From Paenibacillaceae bacterium UBA6304 (GTDB lineage: Bacteria; Bacillota; Bacilli; Paenibacillales; Paenibacillaceae), in NCBI GenBank assembly GCA_002439285.1, contig DJTQ01000340.1, forward strand, positions 22,520-48,161: a stretch of 25,642 bases of DNA. The letters run 5' to 3'. Made by a program: the position numbers and the translations under genes. This document shows positions 7,743 to 15,232 of the stretch, piece after piece; the stretch's first letter is position 1, and each line of letters opens with the position of its first letter. The notes beneath the pieces were generated by a model. The model was not told the origin of the DNA. It worked only from the letters and a program-made list of their open reading frames with translations, and made no database searches.

Positions 7743-8648
7743 TCAACCTGGCTGTACACCCTGTTGTTTATCGGCCTCAGCAGCCAGTCTAAGCGCCTCT
7801 TCTTCCTCCAGCGCCTCTTTGGCATACATCTGGATTTCGCGCTCTACATTAGCCCTTACGCCCGGCAGACACTCCACGGCAATCCGGATGACGTACTCGC
7901 TGGCTGTAAGCGACTGTATCCCCATGATGCTCGGAACCTGGGTGATGTCTTCGCTGCTCTCCGACAATTCCAGCATCGCTTTTTTCAACAGTTCCACGGT
8001 GTCCTCCAGCTTTTTCGCATTGCTAAATGGAAGATCCACAACCGCCAAAGCATTCCCCAACGAATAGTTGGTCACATTGGTAATCATCCCGTTGGGAATG
8101 ATATGCACTTCGCCCGTCCAACTCACGAGCCGGGTGGAGCGGAGGCCGATAATCTCCACAGTTCCTTTCAAAGTTCCCGTCTGAATGACGTCACCTACCG
8201 CAAACTGATCCTCCAGAATGATAAAAAATCCGGTAATCACATCTTTCACCAAACTTTGTGCGCCAAACCCGATGGCTAATCCCAGTACACCGGCACCAGC
8301 CAGCAACGGACCCAACTGGACTCCAATCTCGCCCATAATAAGCATGAGCATAATAAAATTGCTCGTAATGGACGTTACATTCTTAAGCAGTTCCCCCACC
8401 GTAATGAATCTGCGGGGATTCACTTGCAGCCGCCCCTTCTCCCGCCGTTCAAGGGATCTGTCTATCACCTTATATATAATCTTCACAAATAAACGGGTCA
8501 ACAAGATAATTATAATAATACGTAGGCCCGAGAACAAAACATGCTGCCACATGTCCATATCCGTCAACCAATTCCACATTTTATCTTTCCAGGTTATCGC
8601 CTGTTCAATGACCTCTTCCGTAGTACTTTCGATTAACCAGGGTCTCAC
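7743..8648 (-). CDS. Small-conductance mechanosensitive channel, MscS family
   Basis: 301 aa membrane channel that opens under membrane tension to release solutes during hypo-osmotic shock. Three hydrophobic segments lie at roughly residues 36-56, 95-120 and 122-150. The third is the pore helix and MscS signature (GVLGLAIGFGAQSLVKDVITGFFIILEDQFAVGDVI). A soluble vestibule domain follows (GTVEIIGLRSTRLVSWTGEVHIIPNG), ending in an acidic helix. The start codon is GTG at 8648, overlapping the upstream DUF3343 stop by 4 nt (GTGA), so translation is coupled. Closest in style to Bacillus YkuT-type channels; assignment to a named paralogue is not possible from sequence alone. Confidence 0.93.
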   Translation of the reverse strand: MRPWLIESTTEEVIEQAITWKDKMWNWLTDMDMWQHVLFSGLRIIIIILLTRLFVKIIYKVIDRSLERREKGRLQVNPRRFITVGELLKNVTSITSNFIMLMLIMGEIGVQLGPLLAGAGVLGLAIGFGAQSLVKDVITGFFIILEDQFAVGDVIQTGTLKGTVEIIGLRSTRLVSWTGEVHIIPNGMITNVTNYSLGNALAVVDLPFSNAKKLEDTVELLKKAMLELSESSEDITQVPSIMGIQSLTASEYVIRIAVECLPGVRANVEREIQMYAKEALEEEEALRLAAEADKQQGVQPG

Positions 8649-8911
8649 TCCATCTCCTCCTCCAGCCTGATATTCTCATAGCCTGCAGCCTGACGGACAA
8701 AGATTCCGCGTATCTCCACCGACTCCCGGATGACAATACCTCTTACGATCGCAAGAGACTGATTCGGGAATTGAATAGACAAGGCACAACCTGCCGTGAT
8801 TTCCTTTGGCGTTGGACATAAATCGATCTCCACTTCCGCATACTCCAGCAGCATTTCGGCCCGTAACGCCTGCTGCGTCGAATCGAATGCCATGACCAGC
8901 CAATCCTCCAA
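8645..8911 (-). CDS. DUF3343 protein, putative Se/S carrier-like
   Basis: About 88 aa. The core VMAFDSTQQALRAEMLLEYAEVEIDLCPTPKEITAGCALSIQF has the DUF3343 pattern, with the P-T-P-x-x-I segment followed by a conserved Cys (residue 42) and an extra Cys at 32. The family has been linked to sulfur/selenium trafficking by gene neighbourhood only. The TTG at 8911 is chosen because AAAGGGGGAGA lies at ideal distance and the protein then matches family length. An in-frame ATG at 8968 would add 19 residues but has only a weak ribosome binding site. The gene overlaps mscS by 4 nt and is divergent from yyaC. Confidence 0.8.
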   Translation of the reverse strand: MEDWLVMAFDSTQQALRAEMLLEYAEVEIDLCPTPKEITAGCALSIQFPNQSLAIVRGIVIRESVEIRGIFVRQAAGYENIRLEEEME

Positions 8912-9042
8912 TTCGTCTCCCCCTTTTCTGCGACTATAGTCCGAGTATATAACTTCAAAAATTTCCATATACTATCTACTAATATCTCAAAGCAACAGTC
9001 AGCAGGCCATCTTAATACCTACATTCGGGAAAGGAAGATTAT

Positions 9043-9654
9043 ATGTCGCAAATTCAACCTACGGTTCCGGGGCAAGATATTCCCTATTTAAAAATACCAC
9101 ACACCGAACCCGGCATTCACTCCGCTCTCATCCATCGTCTGCTCCTGCACTTCGCCCAAATAACTCCCGGTCAGGATTTGGTCATCGTATGCATCGGTAC
9201 CGACCGTTCAACTGGGGATTGTCTTGGCCCGCTTGTAGGCACGGCACTATCCAAGCTGAATTATCGCGGCCAATTCCATCTTTACGGTACCTTGGAAGAA
9301 CCCGTTCATGCGATGAATTTAAAAGATACGCTTCAAAAAATCAATCAATCTTTCGTAAATCCCTTCATTATCGGAATCGATGCCTGTCTGGGGCAAACCA
9401 CCAGCGTCGGTTCAATCCAGGTCGTGCAAGGCCCTCTCCGCCCCGGTGCAGGCGTAAATAAAGAACTGCCGCCGGTCGGCGATATCCATGTTACGGGAAT
9501 CGTCAATGTCGGCGGCTTTATGGAATATTTTGTATTACAAAACACTCGTCTCAGTCTGGTTGTCCGATTGTCGGAAATCATTTCCAGTAGTATTTATTCA
9601 GCCATTAAAGAATGGAACCGTGGCTTTATTCCCCTAGTCCGGCGAGAGCAATAG
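9043..9654 (+). CDS. yyaC: Spore protease YyaC family protein
   Basis: 203 aa, related to the germination protease GPR fold and conserved in endospore formers. The core motif VIVCIGTDRSTGDCLGPLVG (residues 47-66) contains two Asp residues. IGIDACLG (about 110-117) and GDIHVTGIVNVGG (about 156-168) follow; together they identify the family. In Bacillus subtilis yyaC is a forespore gene, but I did not find a convincing sigma-F promoter here. The ATG at 9043 follows GGAAAGGAAG. It is the only core gene of the left arm besides yjzC on the plus strand. Its last 29 nt overlap the end of the convergent DUF4446 gene. Confidence 0.92.
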   Translation: MSQIQPTVPGQDIPYLKIPHTEPGIHSALIHRLLLHFAQITPGQDLVIVCIGTDRSTGDCLGPLVGTALSKLNYRGQFHLYGTLEEPVHAMNLKDTLQKINQSFVNPFIIGIDACLGQTTSVGSIQVVQGPLRPGAGVNKELPPVGDIHVTGIVNVGGFMEYFVLQNTRLSLVVRLSEIISSSIYSAIKEWNRGFIPLVRREQ

Positions 9655-10126
9655 CTTCCACTTCTTCCGATGAAAGCGCATGCGGCGACTCTCCATTGGC
9701 CAGTGACTTGGCGTAGACATAAGACCCGTCCCGGCTATAAAGCCCGGTGATTACTACACCATTCTTCATATCATCTACGAAGGCCACGGAAAAACTTAGA
9801 TCATTGCCTCGTTCACCAAAAGCGTTATAGCGTTTAATCCCAACTTTTGCTTTCTGCTTGGGGAGCGTTATCTTTAACTTTTCAAGCTCTTGTTGTTGTT
9901 CTAACTGGACATCTTCGATTTTGCCTTGTTGATTCTTCAAGTCTATCAATAGGCCCTCCAAATCTTCAATGCCTGTTCCTTCCATCATTTGCTCATATCT
10001 GCGACGGATCTTTCTAAGTTTGCTGCCTTGTACGAAATTCCAGATCAGCAGCCATAACACCAAAACCGCCAATCCTCCGATAATCCATGACAACTGATCT
10101 ATAATGAGTTCATTCCACTCCCGCAT
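9626..10126 (-). CDS. DUF4446 family membrane-anchored protein
   Basis: 166 aa. One membrane segment (about residues 13-33, LSWIIGGLAVLVLWLLIWNFV) is followed by a coiled-coil-like stretch rich in Glu, Gln and Lys (about 38-88). The C-terminal domain contains VGIKRYNAFGERGNDLSFSVAFVDDMKNGVVITGLYSRDGSYVYAKSL, the characteristic DUF4446 block. Function unknown; gene order near parB/noc and yyaC is conserved in Bacilli. The ATG at 10126 follows GGGGAGAG. It starts 25 nt after the cysteine desulfurase-like gene and is probably co-transcribed. It ends inside yyaC on the opposite strand. Confidence 0.9.
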   Translation of the reverse strand: MREWNELIIDQLSWIIGGLAVLVLWLLIWNFVQGSKLRKIRRRYEQMMEGTGIEDLEGLLIDLKNQQGKIEDVQLEQQQELEKLKITLPKQKAKVGIKRYNAFGERGNDLSFSVAFVDDMKNGVVITGLYSRDGSYVYAKSLANGESPHALSSEEVEAIALAGLGE

Positions 10127-10151
10127 GCATGCTCTCCCCTATGTGTAAATG

Positions 10152-11306
10152 TCACTTTGCGATGAATTGTATAGCCGCAATGAGGGCTTCAATATCCTTA
10201 TTCGTTGTGTTATATCCGACACTTGCTCTGACGGCTCCTCCAGCCGATGTTCCTGCAGTCATATGACCTAGAGGAGTGCAGTGGTAACCTGCTCTCACGG
10301 CAATCCCAAATTTCCGGTCCAATTGAAAAGCGACACTTGAGGCATCCTGATCCTTCACTGTAAATGCCACGATGCCGGTTCTTGGTTTTCCGAGCTCCGG
10401 TCCGAGCAGTGACACCCCTTTAATTTTCCCTAATTCGGCCATTATATTTTGCGTCAATTGCCATTCATGGGTATAAATCCGTTCCGTGCCCAATTTCAGT
10501 ATATGACTGACACCGGCCCCCAAGCCGGCAATTCCTACTGCATTTAATGTTCCGGCCTCGTAACGGTCTGGTCGGACTTGCGGCATTTCCAAAGCTTCGG
10601 ACTGGCTGCCTGTTCCCCCATGCTGCAATGGCTCTAAATCCAGATTCGGATGAATATATAATCCGCCTGTCCCTTGAGGGCCCAACAAGCCTTTATGACC
10701 GGGAAAAGCCAACAAATCGATTTCCATTGATTTTACATCTATTGGATATCCCCCAGCCGTTTGTGCTGCATCCACCAGCAGGAATGCTCCCTGTTCATGT
10801 GCGATTCGGCTCATTTCTTCAATCGGAAGAATGCTCCCAAGCAAATTCGAACTGTGGGCACATACAAGCAGCTTTGTCTCCGGCCTGAAGGCTCGCTTCA
10901 GCTCGGCAAGGTCAATCTCCCCTTCCGGGTTTAAAGCGAGATAGTCCACTGTAATTCCTTGGGTTCTCTTTAAGTATTCGAGCGGGCGTCTGACCGAGTT
11001 ATGCTCTACCATTGTCGTGACCACATGATCTCCGGGTTTCAGACAGCCTTTAATGGCTAAATTCAGAGCTTCCGTTGTATTCGAGGTAAACACAATATCA
11101 TTCGGATTATCAATATGAAACAAACCGGCGAGTTGCATTCGGGTTTGAAATATAGTGCGTCCAGCCTGTAATGCCATCCCATAGCTTCCTCGACCCGAGT
11201 TTGCTGAGGGGCCGTTTAGTATTTCTATCATCGCCTCTCCTACACTTTCAGGTTTGGGCCAGGAGGTGGCGGCATGATCCAAATAAACCACTGACTGCTG
11301 TTTCAT
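10152..11306 (-). CDS. Class V aminotransferase, cysteine desulfurase-like (EF2568-type family)
   Basis: 384 aa PLP enzyme predicted to remove sulfur (or selenium) from cysteine as a protein-bound persulfide. Visible residues: YLDHAATSWPKP at the start, His102 (VEHNS, stacks on PLP), Asp179 and Gln182 (LLVDAAQTAGG), Lys205 (GHKGLLGPQG, forms the Schiff base) and Cys343 (RAGYHCTPLG, catalytic). The short Cys loop and overall pattern fit the orphan desulfurase family named after Enterococcus EF2568 rather than housekeeping IscS or SufS. An in-frame ATG at 11408 lacks a ribosome binding site; ATG 11306 has AGAGGG and matches family N-termini. First gene of an operon with DUF4446. A nine-codon frame precedes it (11312-11341). 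Confidence 0.88.
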   Translation of the reverse strand: MKQQSVVYLDHAATSWPKPESVGEAMIEILNGPSANSGRGSYGMALQAGRTIFQTRMQLAGLFHIDNPNDIVFTSNTTEALNLAIKGCLKPGDHVVTTMVEHNSVRRPLEYLKRTQGITVDYLALNPEGEIDLAELKRAFRPETKLLVCAHSSNLLGSILPIEEMSRIAHEQGAFLLVDAAQTAGGYPIDVKSMEIDLLAFPGHKGLLGPQGTGGLYIHPNLDLEPLQHGGTGSQSEALEMPQVRPDRYEAGTLNAVGIAGLGAGVSHILKLGTERIYTHEWQLTQNIMAELGKIKGVSLLGPELGKPRTGIVAFTVKDQDASSVAFQLDRKFGIAVRAGYHCTPLGHMTAGTSAGGAVRASVGYNTTNKDIEALIAAIQFIAK

Positions 11307-11311
11307 ATTGA

Positions 11312-11341
11312 TTACCCTCTTTCTCCCTCTGACAACCTCAT
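11312..11341 (-). CDS. Possible nine-residue upstream leader frame
   Basis: ATG at 11341 reads MRLSEGERG and stops at TAA (11312-11314). It has its own good ribosome binding site (GGAGG, 8 nt upstream). Its stop codon overlaps the Shine-Dalgarno region of the desulfurase gene, so translation of the two could be coupled. Too short to judge by homology; it could be chance. Confidence 0.3.
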   Translation of the reverse strand: MRLSEGERG

Positions 11342-11354
11342 TTCTTCCGCCTCC

Positions 11355-11426
11355 ATATGATGAACTGAATAATGGGATGCGAATGTGAGAGTATATTTCT
11401 ACATGCATTTTAACAGTTCATCATAT
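11355..11426. repeat. Spaced 13-bp inverted repeat upstream of desulfurase operon
   Basis: ATATGATGAACTG (11355-11367) and CAGTTCATCATAT (11414-11426) are perfect inverted copies 46 nt apart. They flank the likely promoter and leader area of the desulfurase gene. The right arm resembles one arm of the inverted repeat at 22572-22633 (shared CAGTTCATC followed by a TATA-like end). Confidence 0.6.
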
Positions 11427-11429
11427 ACA

Positions 11430-11497
11430 ATGACATACCCCTCTTTCCTAGGAATGATCAGGTTTCTCTCATTCTACAGGAAAGCTGAGTATGTCAT
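11430..11497 (-). terminator. Large hairpin after parB, probable terminator
   Basis: Three stacked helices: ATGACATAC/GTATGTCAT (9 bp), CTTTCCT/AGGAAAG (7 bp) and GAATGA/TCATTC (6 bp), with small internal loops. It begins 6 nt after the parB stop codon. The following minus-strand sequence is only weakly T-rich, so terminator function is likely but not certain. Confidence 0.65.
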
Positions 11498-11502
11498 GTC
11501 AT

Positions 11503-12348
11503 TCACTGTAAATTCAACAAATCGAGTAAGCGTTGTAAATCCTGCTTACTGTAGAAGTTGATTTCAATTTTACCTTTTTCTTTATTCGCTTTGATCTTGA
11601 CCGTTGTTTTGTAACGTTCCCGCAAATTTTCTTCCACTTCATCCATATAAGGATCTCGCTTCTTATTTACGGCCTTGGCCTTTTCCTCTTTGCCCCGGTC
11701 CAATTGTTTGACCGCATCTTCCAGATCGCGTACGTTCCACTCCTGTTCGATACATTGTTTCGCCAATTGTTTAATCTTTCCAGCATCTTTCAAACCGACC
11801 AGAGCTCTTGCATGTCCCATAGATAATGTTCCACGTGAAACATATTCTTTTACTTCCTCGGGAAGAGACAACAGGCGTAAAAAGTTTGCAATATGTGAAC
11901 GCGACTTGCCGACCTTCATGGAAAGTTCTTCCTGTGTCAATTGAAATTGATCCATCAAACCCTGGTAGGCCACTGCAATTTCCATAGCATTCAGATTTTC
12001 CCGCTGCAGATTTTCGATAAGAGCAATTTCCATGACTTGCTGATCGGAAAAAGATCTCACTACCGCAGGAATCGTTGAATTCCCACAAAATTGCGAAGCC
12101 CGAAAACGCCGCTCTCCGGCAATAATTTCGTAACCTTTCAACACGCTACGCACGATAATAGGTTGAATCACACCGTGCTGGCGGATCGATTCCGCTAATT
12201 CCCGTATAGCTTCTTCGTCAAAAGTTTTTCTAGGCTGGTAAGGATTAGCACGAAGCTGCTTTAACGGGATCTCAATCACTTTGTCGTCATCTTGAACCGA
12301 AAGCGACGGGATCAAAGCATCCAAGCCCTTCCCCAAACGTTTATTCAT
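11503..12348 (-). CDS. parB: Chromosome partitioning protein ParB (Spo0J)
   Basis: 281 aa DNA-binding CTPase clamp that loads at parS, spreads, and recruits condensin and ParA. The N-terminus MNKRLGKGLDALIP carries the ParA-stimulating LGKGL segment. The CTP-binding region includes NPYQPRKTFDEEAI and GERRFRAS (residues 78-85). A helix-turn-helix follows (QEELSMKVGKSRSHIANFLRLLSLP, about 137-161), then a C-terminal dimerisation domain. The ATG at 12348 overlaps the parA stop by 8 nt, giving coupled translation. A parS site lies inside this gene, as in Bacillus subtilis spo0J. A large hairpin follows the stop. Confidence 0.97.
   Translation of the reverse strand: MNKRLGKGLDALIPSLSVQDDDKVIEIPLKQLRANPYQPRKTFDEEAIRELAESIRQHGVIQPIIVRSVLKGYEIIAGERRFRASQFCGNSTIPAVVRSFSDQQVMEIALIENLQRENLNAMEIAVAYQGLMDQFQLTQEELSMKVGKSRSHIANFLRLLSLPEEVKEYVSRGTLSMGHARALVGLKDAGKIKQLAKQCIEQEWNVRDLEDAVKQLDRGKEEKAKAVNKKRDPYMDEVEENLRERYKTTVKIKANKEKGKIEINFYSKQDLQRLLDLLNLQ
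11827..11842. promoter_or_regulatory. parS site inside parB
   Basis: TGTTCCACGTGAAACA matches the Bacillus parS consensus TGTTNCACGTGAAACA exactly. ParB should load here; Noc recognises a different site. Confidence 0.96.
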
Positions 12349-13102
12349 AGGAAACCACTTCCTTTGCCAACTCTAGATACACTTCGGCGCCCTTCGATTT
12401 GGGATCATACGTAATGATAGACTGTCCGTGGGATGGTGCTTCACTAAGTCTAACATTACGTGGAATAACCGTTTTGTACACCTTTTGTTGAAAATATTTC
12501 TTCACTTCTTCGATGACTTGAATACCAAGATTCGTACGGGCGTCAAACATCGTCAACAATACACCTTCAATTTGCAGAGATGTATTCAAATGTTTCTGAA
12601 CAAGACGTACTGTGTTGAGCAGTTGACTTAATCCTTCCAATGCATAATATTCGCACTGAATTGGAATAAGTACGGAATCCGCTGCTGTCAAAGAGTTGAT
12701 CGTCAAAATCCCCAAAGATGGCGGGCAATCAATCAGAATATAATCATATAAGTGTTTGACCTGTTGCAGCGATTTCTTCAATCTCACTTCACGCGAAATG
12801 GTAGGAACTAGCTCAATTTCCGCCCCTGCCAATTGAATCGTGGCCGGAATGATATTCAATCCCTCAATCTCTGTTGGGGCAATTGCTTCCTTCGGATCCA
12901 CTTCATTGATCAGCACATCATAAATGCAGTTGGCTACATCTGCTTTATTAATGCCTACCCCGCTTGTGGTGTTCCCTTGCGGGTCGATATCAATAAGGAG
13001 AACCCTCTTACCGATTGAAGCAAGTCCAGCTCCCAAATTGACGGAAGTCGTCGTTTTTCCGACGCCCCCTTTTTGGTTAGCAATGGCAATTATTTTAGAC
13101 AA
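12341..13102 (-). CDS. parA: Chromosome partitioning ATPase ParA (Soj)
   Basis: 253 aa, the same length as Bacillus subtilis Soj. ParA-type ATPase that works with ParB in origin segregation and, in Bacillus, controls DnaA. The deviant Walker A motif KGGVGKTT lies at residues 11-18, followed by DIDPQGNTTSG and the second nucleotide-binding segment LIDCPPSLGILT. The frame opens at a GTG at 13111 without a ribosome binding site. The TTG at 13102 is preceded by GAGGTGA at good spacing and gives the usual N-terminus MSKIIAIANQKGG, so it is chosen. It overlaps parB by 8 nt. A separate promoter lies at 13141-13169. Confidence 0.96.
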   Translation of the reverse strand: MSKIIAIANQKGGVGKTTTSVNLGAGLASIGKRVLLIDIDPQGNTTSGVGINKADVANCIYDVLINEVDPKEAIAPTEIEGLNIIPATIQLAGAEIELVPTISREVRLKKSLQQVKHLYDYILIDCPPSLGILTINSLTAADSVLIPIQCEYYALEGLSQLLNTVRLVQKHLNTSLQIEGVLLTMFDARTNLGIQVIEEVKKYFQQKVYKTVIPRNVRLSEAPSHGQSIITYDPKSKGAEVYLELAKEVVSYE

Positions 13103-13140
13103 TCCATTCACCTCAATATAATAGAAGAATCTTCTTGTAG

Positions 13141-13169
13141 ATAATAAAACTTATGCATGTACTCACCAA
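13141..13169 (-). promoter_or_regulatory. Putative promoter of parA-parB
   Basis: On the minus strand TTGGTG (13164-13169), 17 nt, TATTAT (13141-13146). It lies in the 175-nt gap between noc and parA, downstream of a likely noc terminator. Confidence 0.6.
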
Positions 13170-13227
13170 GCTGACGCTACAAAAAGACCACAGTGCTCCT
13201 GGCGACTTACTCATCGTAGCATTTCAT

Positions 13228-13273
13228 AAAAAGAAACTGACCTCAGACCTTTCGGTGATGGCCAGCGGATCAG
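13228..13273 (-). terminator. Probable terminator of noc
   Basis: On the minus strand CTGATCC pairs with GGTCAG (one bulged T), with an inner GGCC/GGTC helix, followed by TTTCTTTTT. It starts 5 nt after the noc stop. The stem is modest. Confidence 0.5.
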
Positions 13274-13277
13274 AACA

Positions 13278-14096
13278 TTATCTTTTTGGAATTTGAATCA
13301 CGATTTCGTAATGATCCTCATGATCCTTTTCCGCCGTTTTAATCGCGAGCCCGGAACCGGAGACCATGTCTATGGATTGACGAATGGTGTTCAAAGCGAG
13401 CCTAACATCTTTGGTAAAAGAGATCCGCTTAGTAGCTTTTTTGTTTTTGGCGACTTCTTTATAAAAGGCAATCCTCGCTTCCGCCTGCTTTACATTTAAT
13501 TCCTTGCTGATGATTTCTTCCAACACTTTAAGCTGCAATTCTTCGGAATCTAACGAAAGCAAGGCTCTTGCGTGACGCTCCGTAATCTTCCGCTCCATCA
13601 GTGCCGTTTTTATGGTTTCAGGAAGTTGAAGCAGCCGAATTTTGTTGGCAATCGTGGACTGGCTCTTTCCCAATCTTTGCGCAAGGCTCTCCTGGGTCAA
13701 CTGATGTAAATCGATCAGATTCTGATAGGCCAACGCTTCCTCAATCGCAGTAAGACCTTCCCGCTGCAAGTTTTCAATTAAGGCAATGGAAGCCGCCTGA
13801 GAGTCATTGAAATCCCGAACAATGGCAGGAATTGTATCCATGCCCAGTTTCTTAACCGCACGCCAACGACGTTCTCCCGCAATAATCTCATACTTGTCAT
13901 TTCTAAAGCGAACCACAATCGGCTGAATGACTCCATGAGTACGGATCGTTTGACAGAGCTCATCAATTTTGTCATCATCAAAAATAGTGCGGGGCTGATA
14001 AGGACTTCCAACTATATCCCCTACCGGGATTTGCTTAACTTCATCACCGTTCGATCGTTCGGTTAAACCAAACAATTTAGAAAATTGTTCTTTCAT
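13278..14096 (-). CDS. noc: Nucleoid occlusion protein Noc
   Basis: 272 aa ParB paralogue that blocks division-septum assembly over the chromosome by binding NBS sites and the membrane. The N-terminus [14 protein letters not shown] is a short amphipathic membrane-targeting helix, which separates Noc from ParB. The CTP-binding fold has [14 protein letters not shown] and GERRWRA (74-80). The helix-turn-helix is [28 protein letters not shown], followed by the Noc-typical [11 protein letters not shown] and the ending IRQSIDM..IQIPK. An in-frame GTG lies at 14111, but ATG 14096 matches homologues; AGGTGG lies 11 nt upstream of it, a rather long spacing. It lies between rsmG and parA, the standard Bacilli position. 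Confidence 0.96.
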   Translation of the reverse strand: MKEQFSKLFGLTERSNGDEVKQIPVGDIVGSPYQPRTIFDDDKIDELCQTIRTHGVIQPIVVRFRNDKYEIIAGERRWRAVKKLGMDTIPAIVRDFNDSQAASIALIENLQREGLTAIEEALAYQNLIDLHQLTQESLAQRLGKSQSTIANKIRLLQLPETIKTALMERKITERHARALLSLDSEELQLKVLEEIISKELNVKQAEARIAFYKEVAKNKKATKRISFTKDVRLALNTIRQSIDMVSGSGLAIKTAEKDHEDHYEIVIQIPKR

Positions 14097-14435
14097 TCCG
14101 CAGATTACCACCTAATTTCATAGTGACATAAGGCCATACCTTATAAGCACATTTTCTTTCAAGTGAAAACGTGACTAAAACCGGGCCAATACACCCCATC
14201 TTAAGGCAAGACTCCCTATGTATAAACGATATCTGGAAGCAACTTCAACCCCAGGACAACGATTGTGCAAAAAGATCAATTCTCACCTTTTGGCTATGAT
14301 GCAAATCAGAACTAGCCAATATTGAAACGGATTCACCGACAATAATTAGCGATATATCTATTCTACCACTTTTTCCTCTATAATCCTATTCTCTTATATA
14401 TGAATTTTAAGAGAAACCAACCTGGTTTTTAAGGC
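14097..14435. other. noc leader and upstream spacer
   Basis: About 340 bases without a gene. A small hairpin ATAAGG/CCTTAT (14128-14133 with 14139-14144) lies about 30 nt upstream of the noc start. Several TATAAG- and TAGAAT-like -10 boxes occur on the minus strand, but none has a good -35, so the noc promoter is not assigned. Confidence 0.55.
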
Positions 14436-14486
14436 ATAAAAGTCCCCCTAGCCATGTTGTTTCACGTGGAACAATTTACTAGGGGG
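14436..14486 (-). terminator. rsmG terminator with parS in its loop
   Basis: CCCCCTAG (14444-14451) and CTAGGGGG (14479-14486) form a perfect 8-bp stem, followed on the minus strand by ACTTTTATG. The 27-nt loop contains the complete parS palindrome, which can itself fold into a second helix at the tip. It begins 20 nt after the rsmG stop codon. Confidence 0.75.
14458..14473. promoter_or_regulatory. parS site between rsmG and noc
   Basis: TGTTTCACGTGGAACA is the reverse complement of TGTTCCACGTGAAACA, an exact parS consensus match. It is intergenic, 2.6 kb from the parS in parB. Confidence 0.96.
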
Positions 14487-14505
14487 TGTACTCTCATACT
14501 AAAGA

Positions 14506-15228
14506 TTATACAATGGGTGTTTTTAATGGAGTTCCTGCTTTACGCGGGTACTTTTTAGGAGTCGGACCTGATTTGCTAATCAGAATAATATGACGCTCCG
14601 AGTTTTCCATCGGAAGGGAAAAGCGATGGCTTTTCACCAGCTTACCTCTTAATTCCGATAAACTCCGCTTCGATTCGCGGACCTCTTCCGTAGGATCGCT
14701 GCCCTTCATTGCTGCAAATGTTCCACCCGGCTTAGCAAAGGGAAGACAAAATTCATTTAGTACCGCCATCCGGGCTACCGCCCGGGCCGTAACCAAATCA
14801 AAAGAATCGCGTAATCCTTCATATCGTCCCATATCCTCCGCCCTGCCGTGAAGAAACTCCACCTCTTTTAAGCCAAGTTTATCGGCTACATTTTGCAGGA
14901 AATGAATTCGCTTATTTAAAGAGTCAACAATCGTTAATTTCAGGTGTGGGAAGCAGATCTTCAAAGGAATCCCTGGAAAACCTGCACCTGAACCAATATC
15001 GGCCAAATTACGAACCTCTTCCATATTAATATAGAAGGAAAGTGTCACGGAATCATAAAAATGTTTGATATATACCTGATCCCGCTCCGTAATGCCGGTT
15101 AAGTTCATCTTTTCATTCCAGGATACTAACTCCTGGTAATAAACTTCAAATTGCTGCATCTGCTCAGGGGACAAAATAATGTTCCGTTCACTCAACAACT
15201 CATGGAAATGACTTTGTATCGAATCCAA
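14506..15228 (-). CDS. rsmG: 16S rRNA (guanine-N7) methyltransferase RsmG (GidB)
   Basis: 240 aa SAM-dependent enzyme that methylates N7 of the conserved G527 of 16S rRNA. The SAM-binding motif DIGSGAGFPGIPLKI lies at about residues 77-91. The N-terminal helix bundle includes YYQELVSWNEKMNLT, and TARAVARMAVLNEFCLPFAKPGG is the later family block. The C-terminus KKYPRKAGTP is characteristic. The start codon is TTG at 15228 with GGGAGGAT upstream; no nearby ATG is better. It follows mnmG by only 4 nt, so the two are co-translated, and ends before a terminator that contains parS. Confidence 0.96.
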   Translation of the reverse strand: MDSIQSHFHELLSERNIILSPEQMQQFEVYYQELVSWNEKMNLTGITERDQVYIKHFYDSVTLSFYINMEEVRNLADIGSGAGFPGIPLKICFPHLKLTIVDSLNKRIHFLQNVADKLGLKEVEFLHGRAEDMGRYEGLRDSFDLVTARAVARMAVLNEFCLPFAKPGGTFAAMKGSDPTEEVRESKRSLSELRGKLVKSHRFSLPMENSERHIILISKSGPTPKKYPRKAGTPLKTPIV

Positions 15229-15232
15229 GCTC

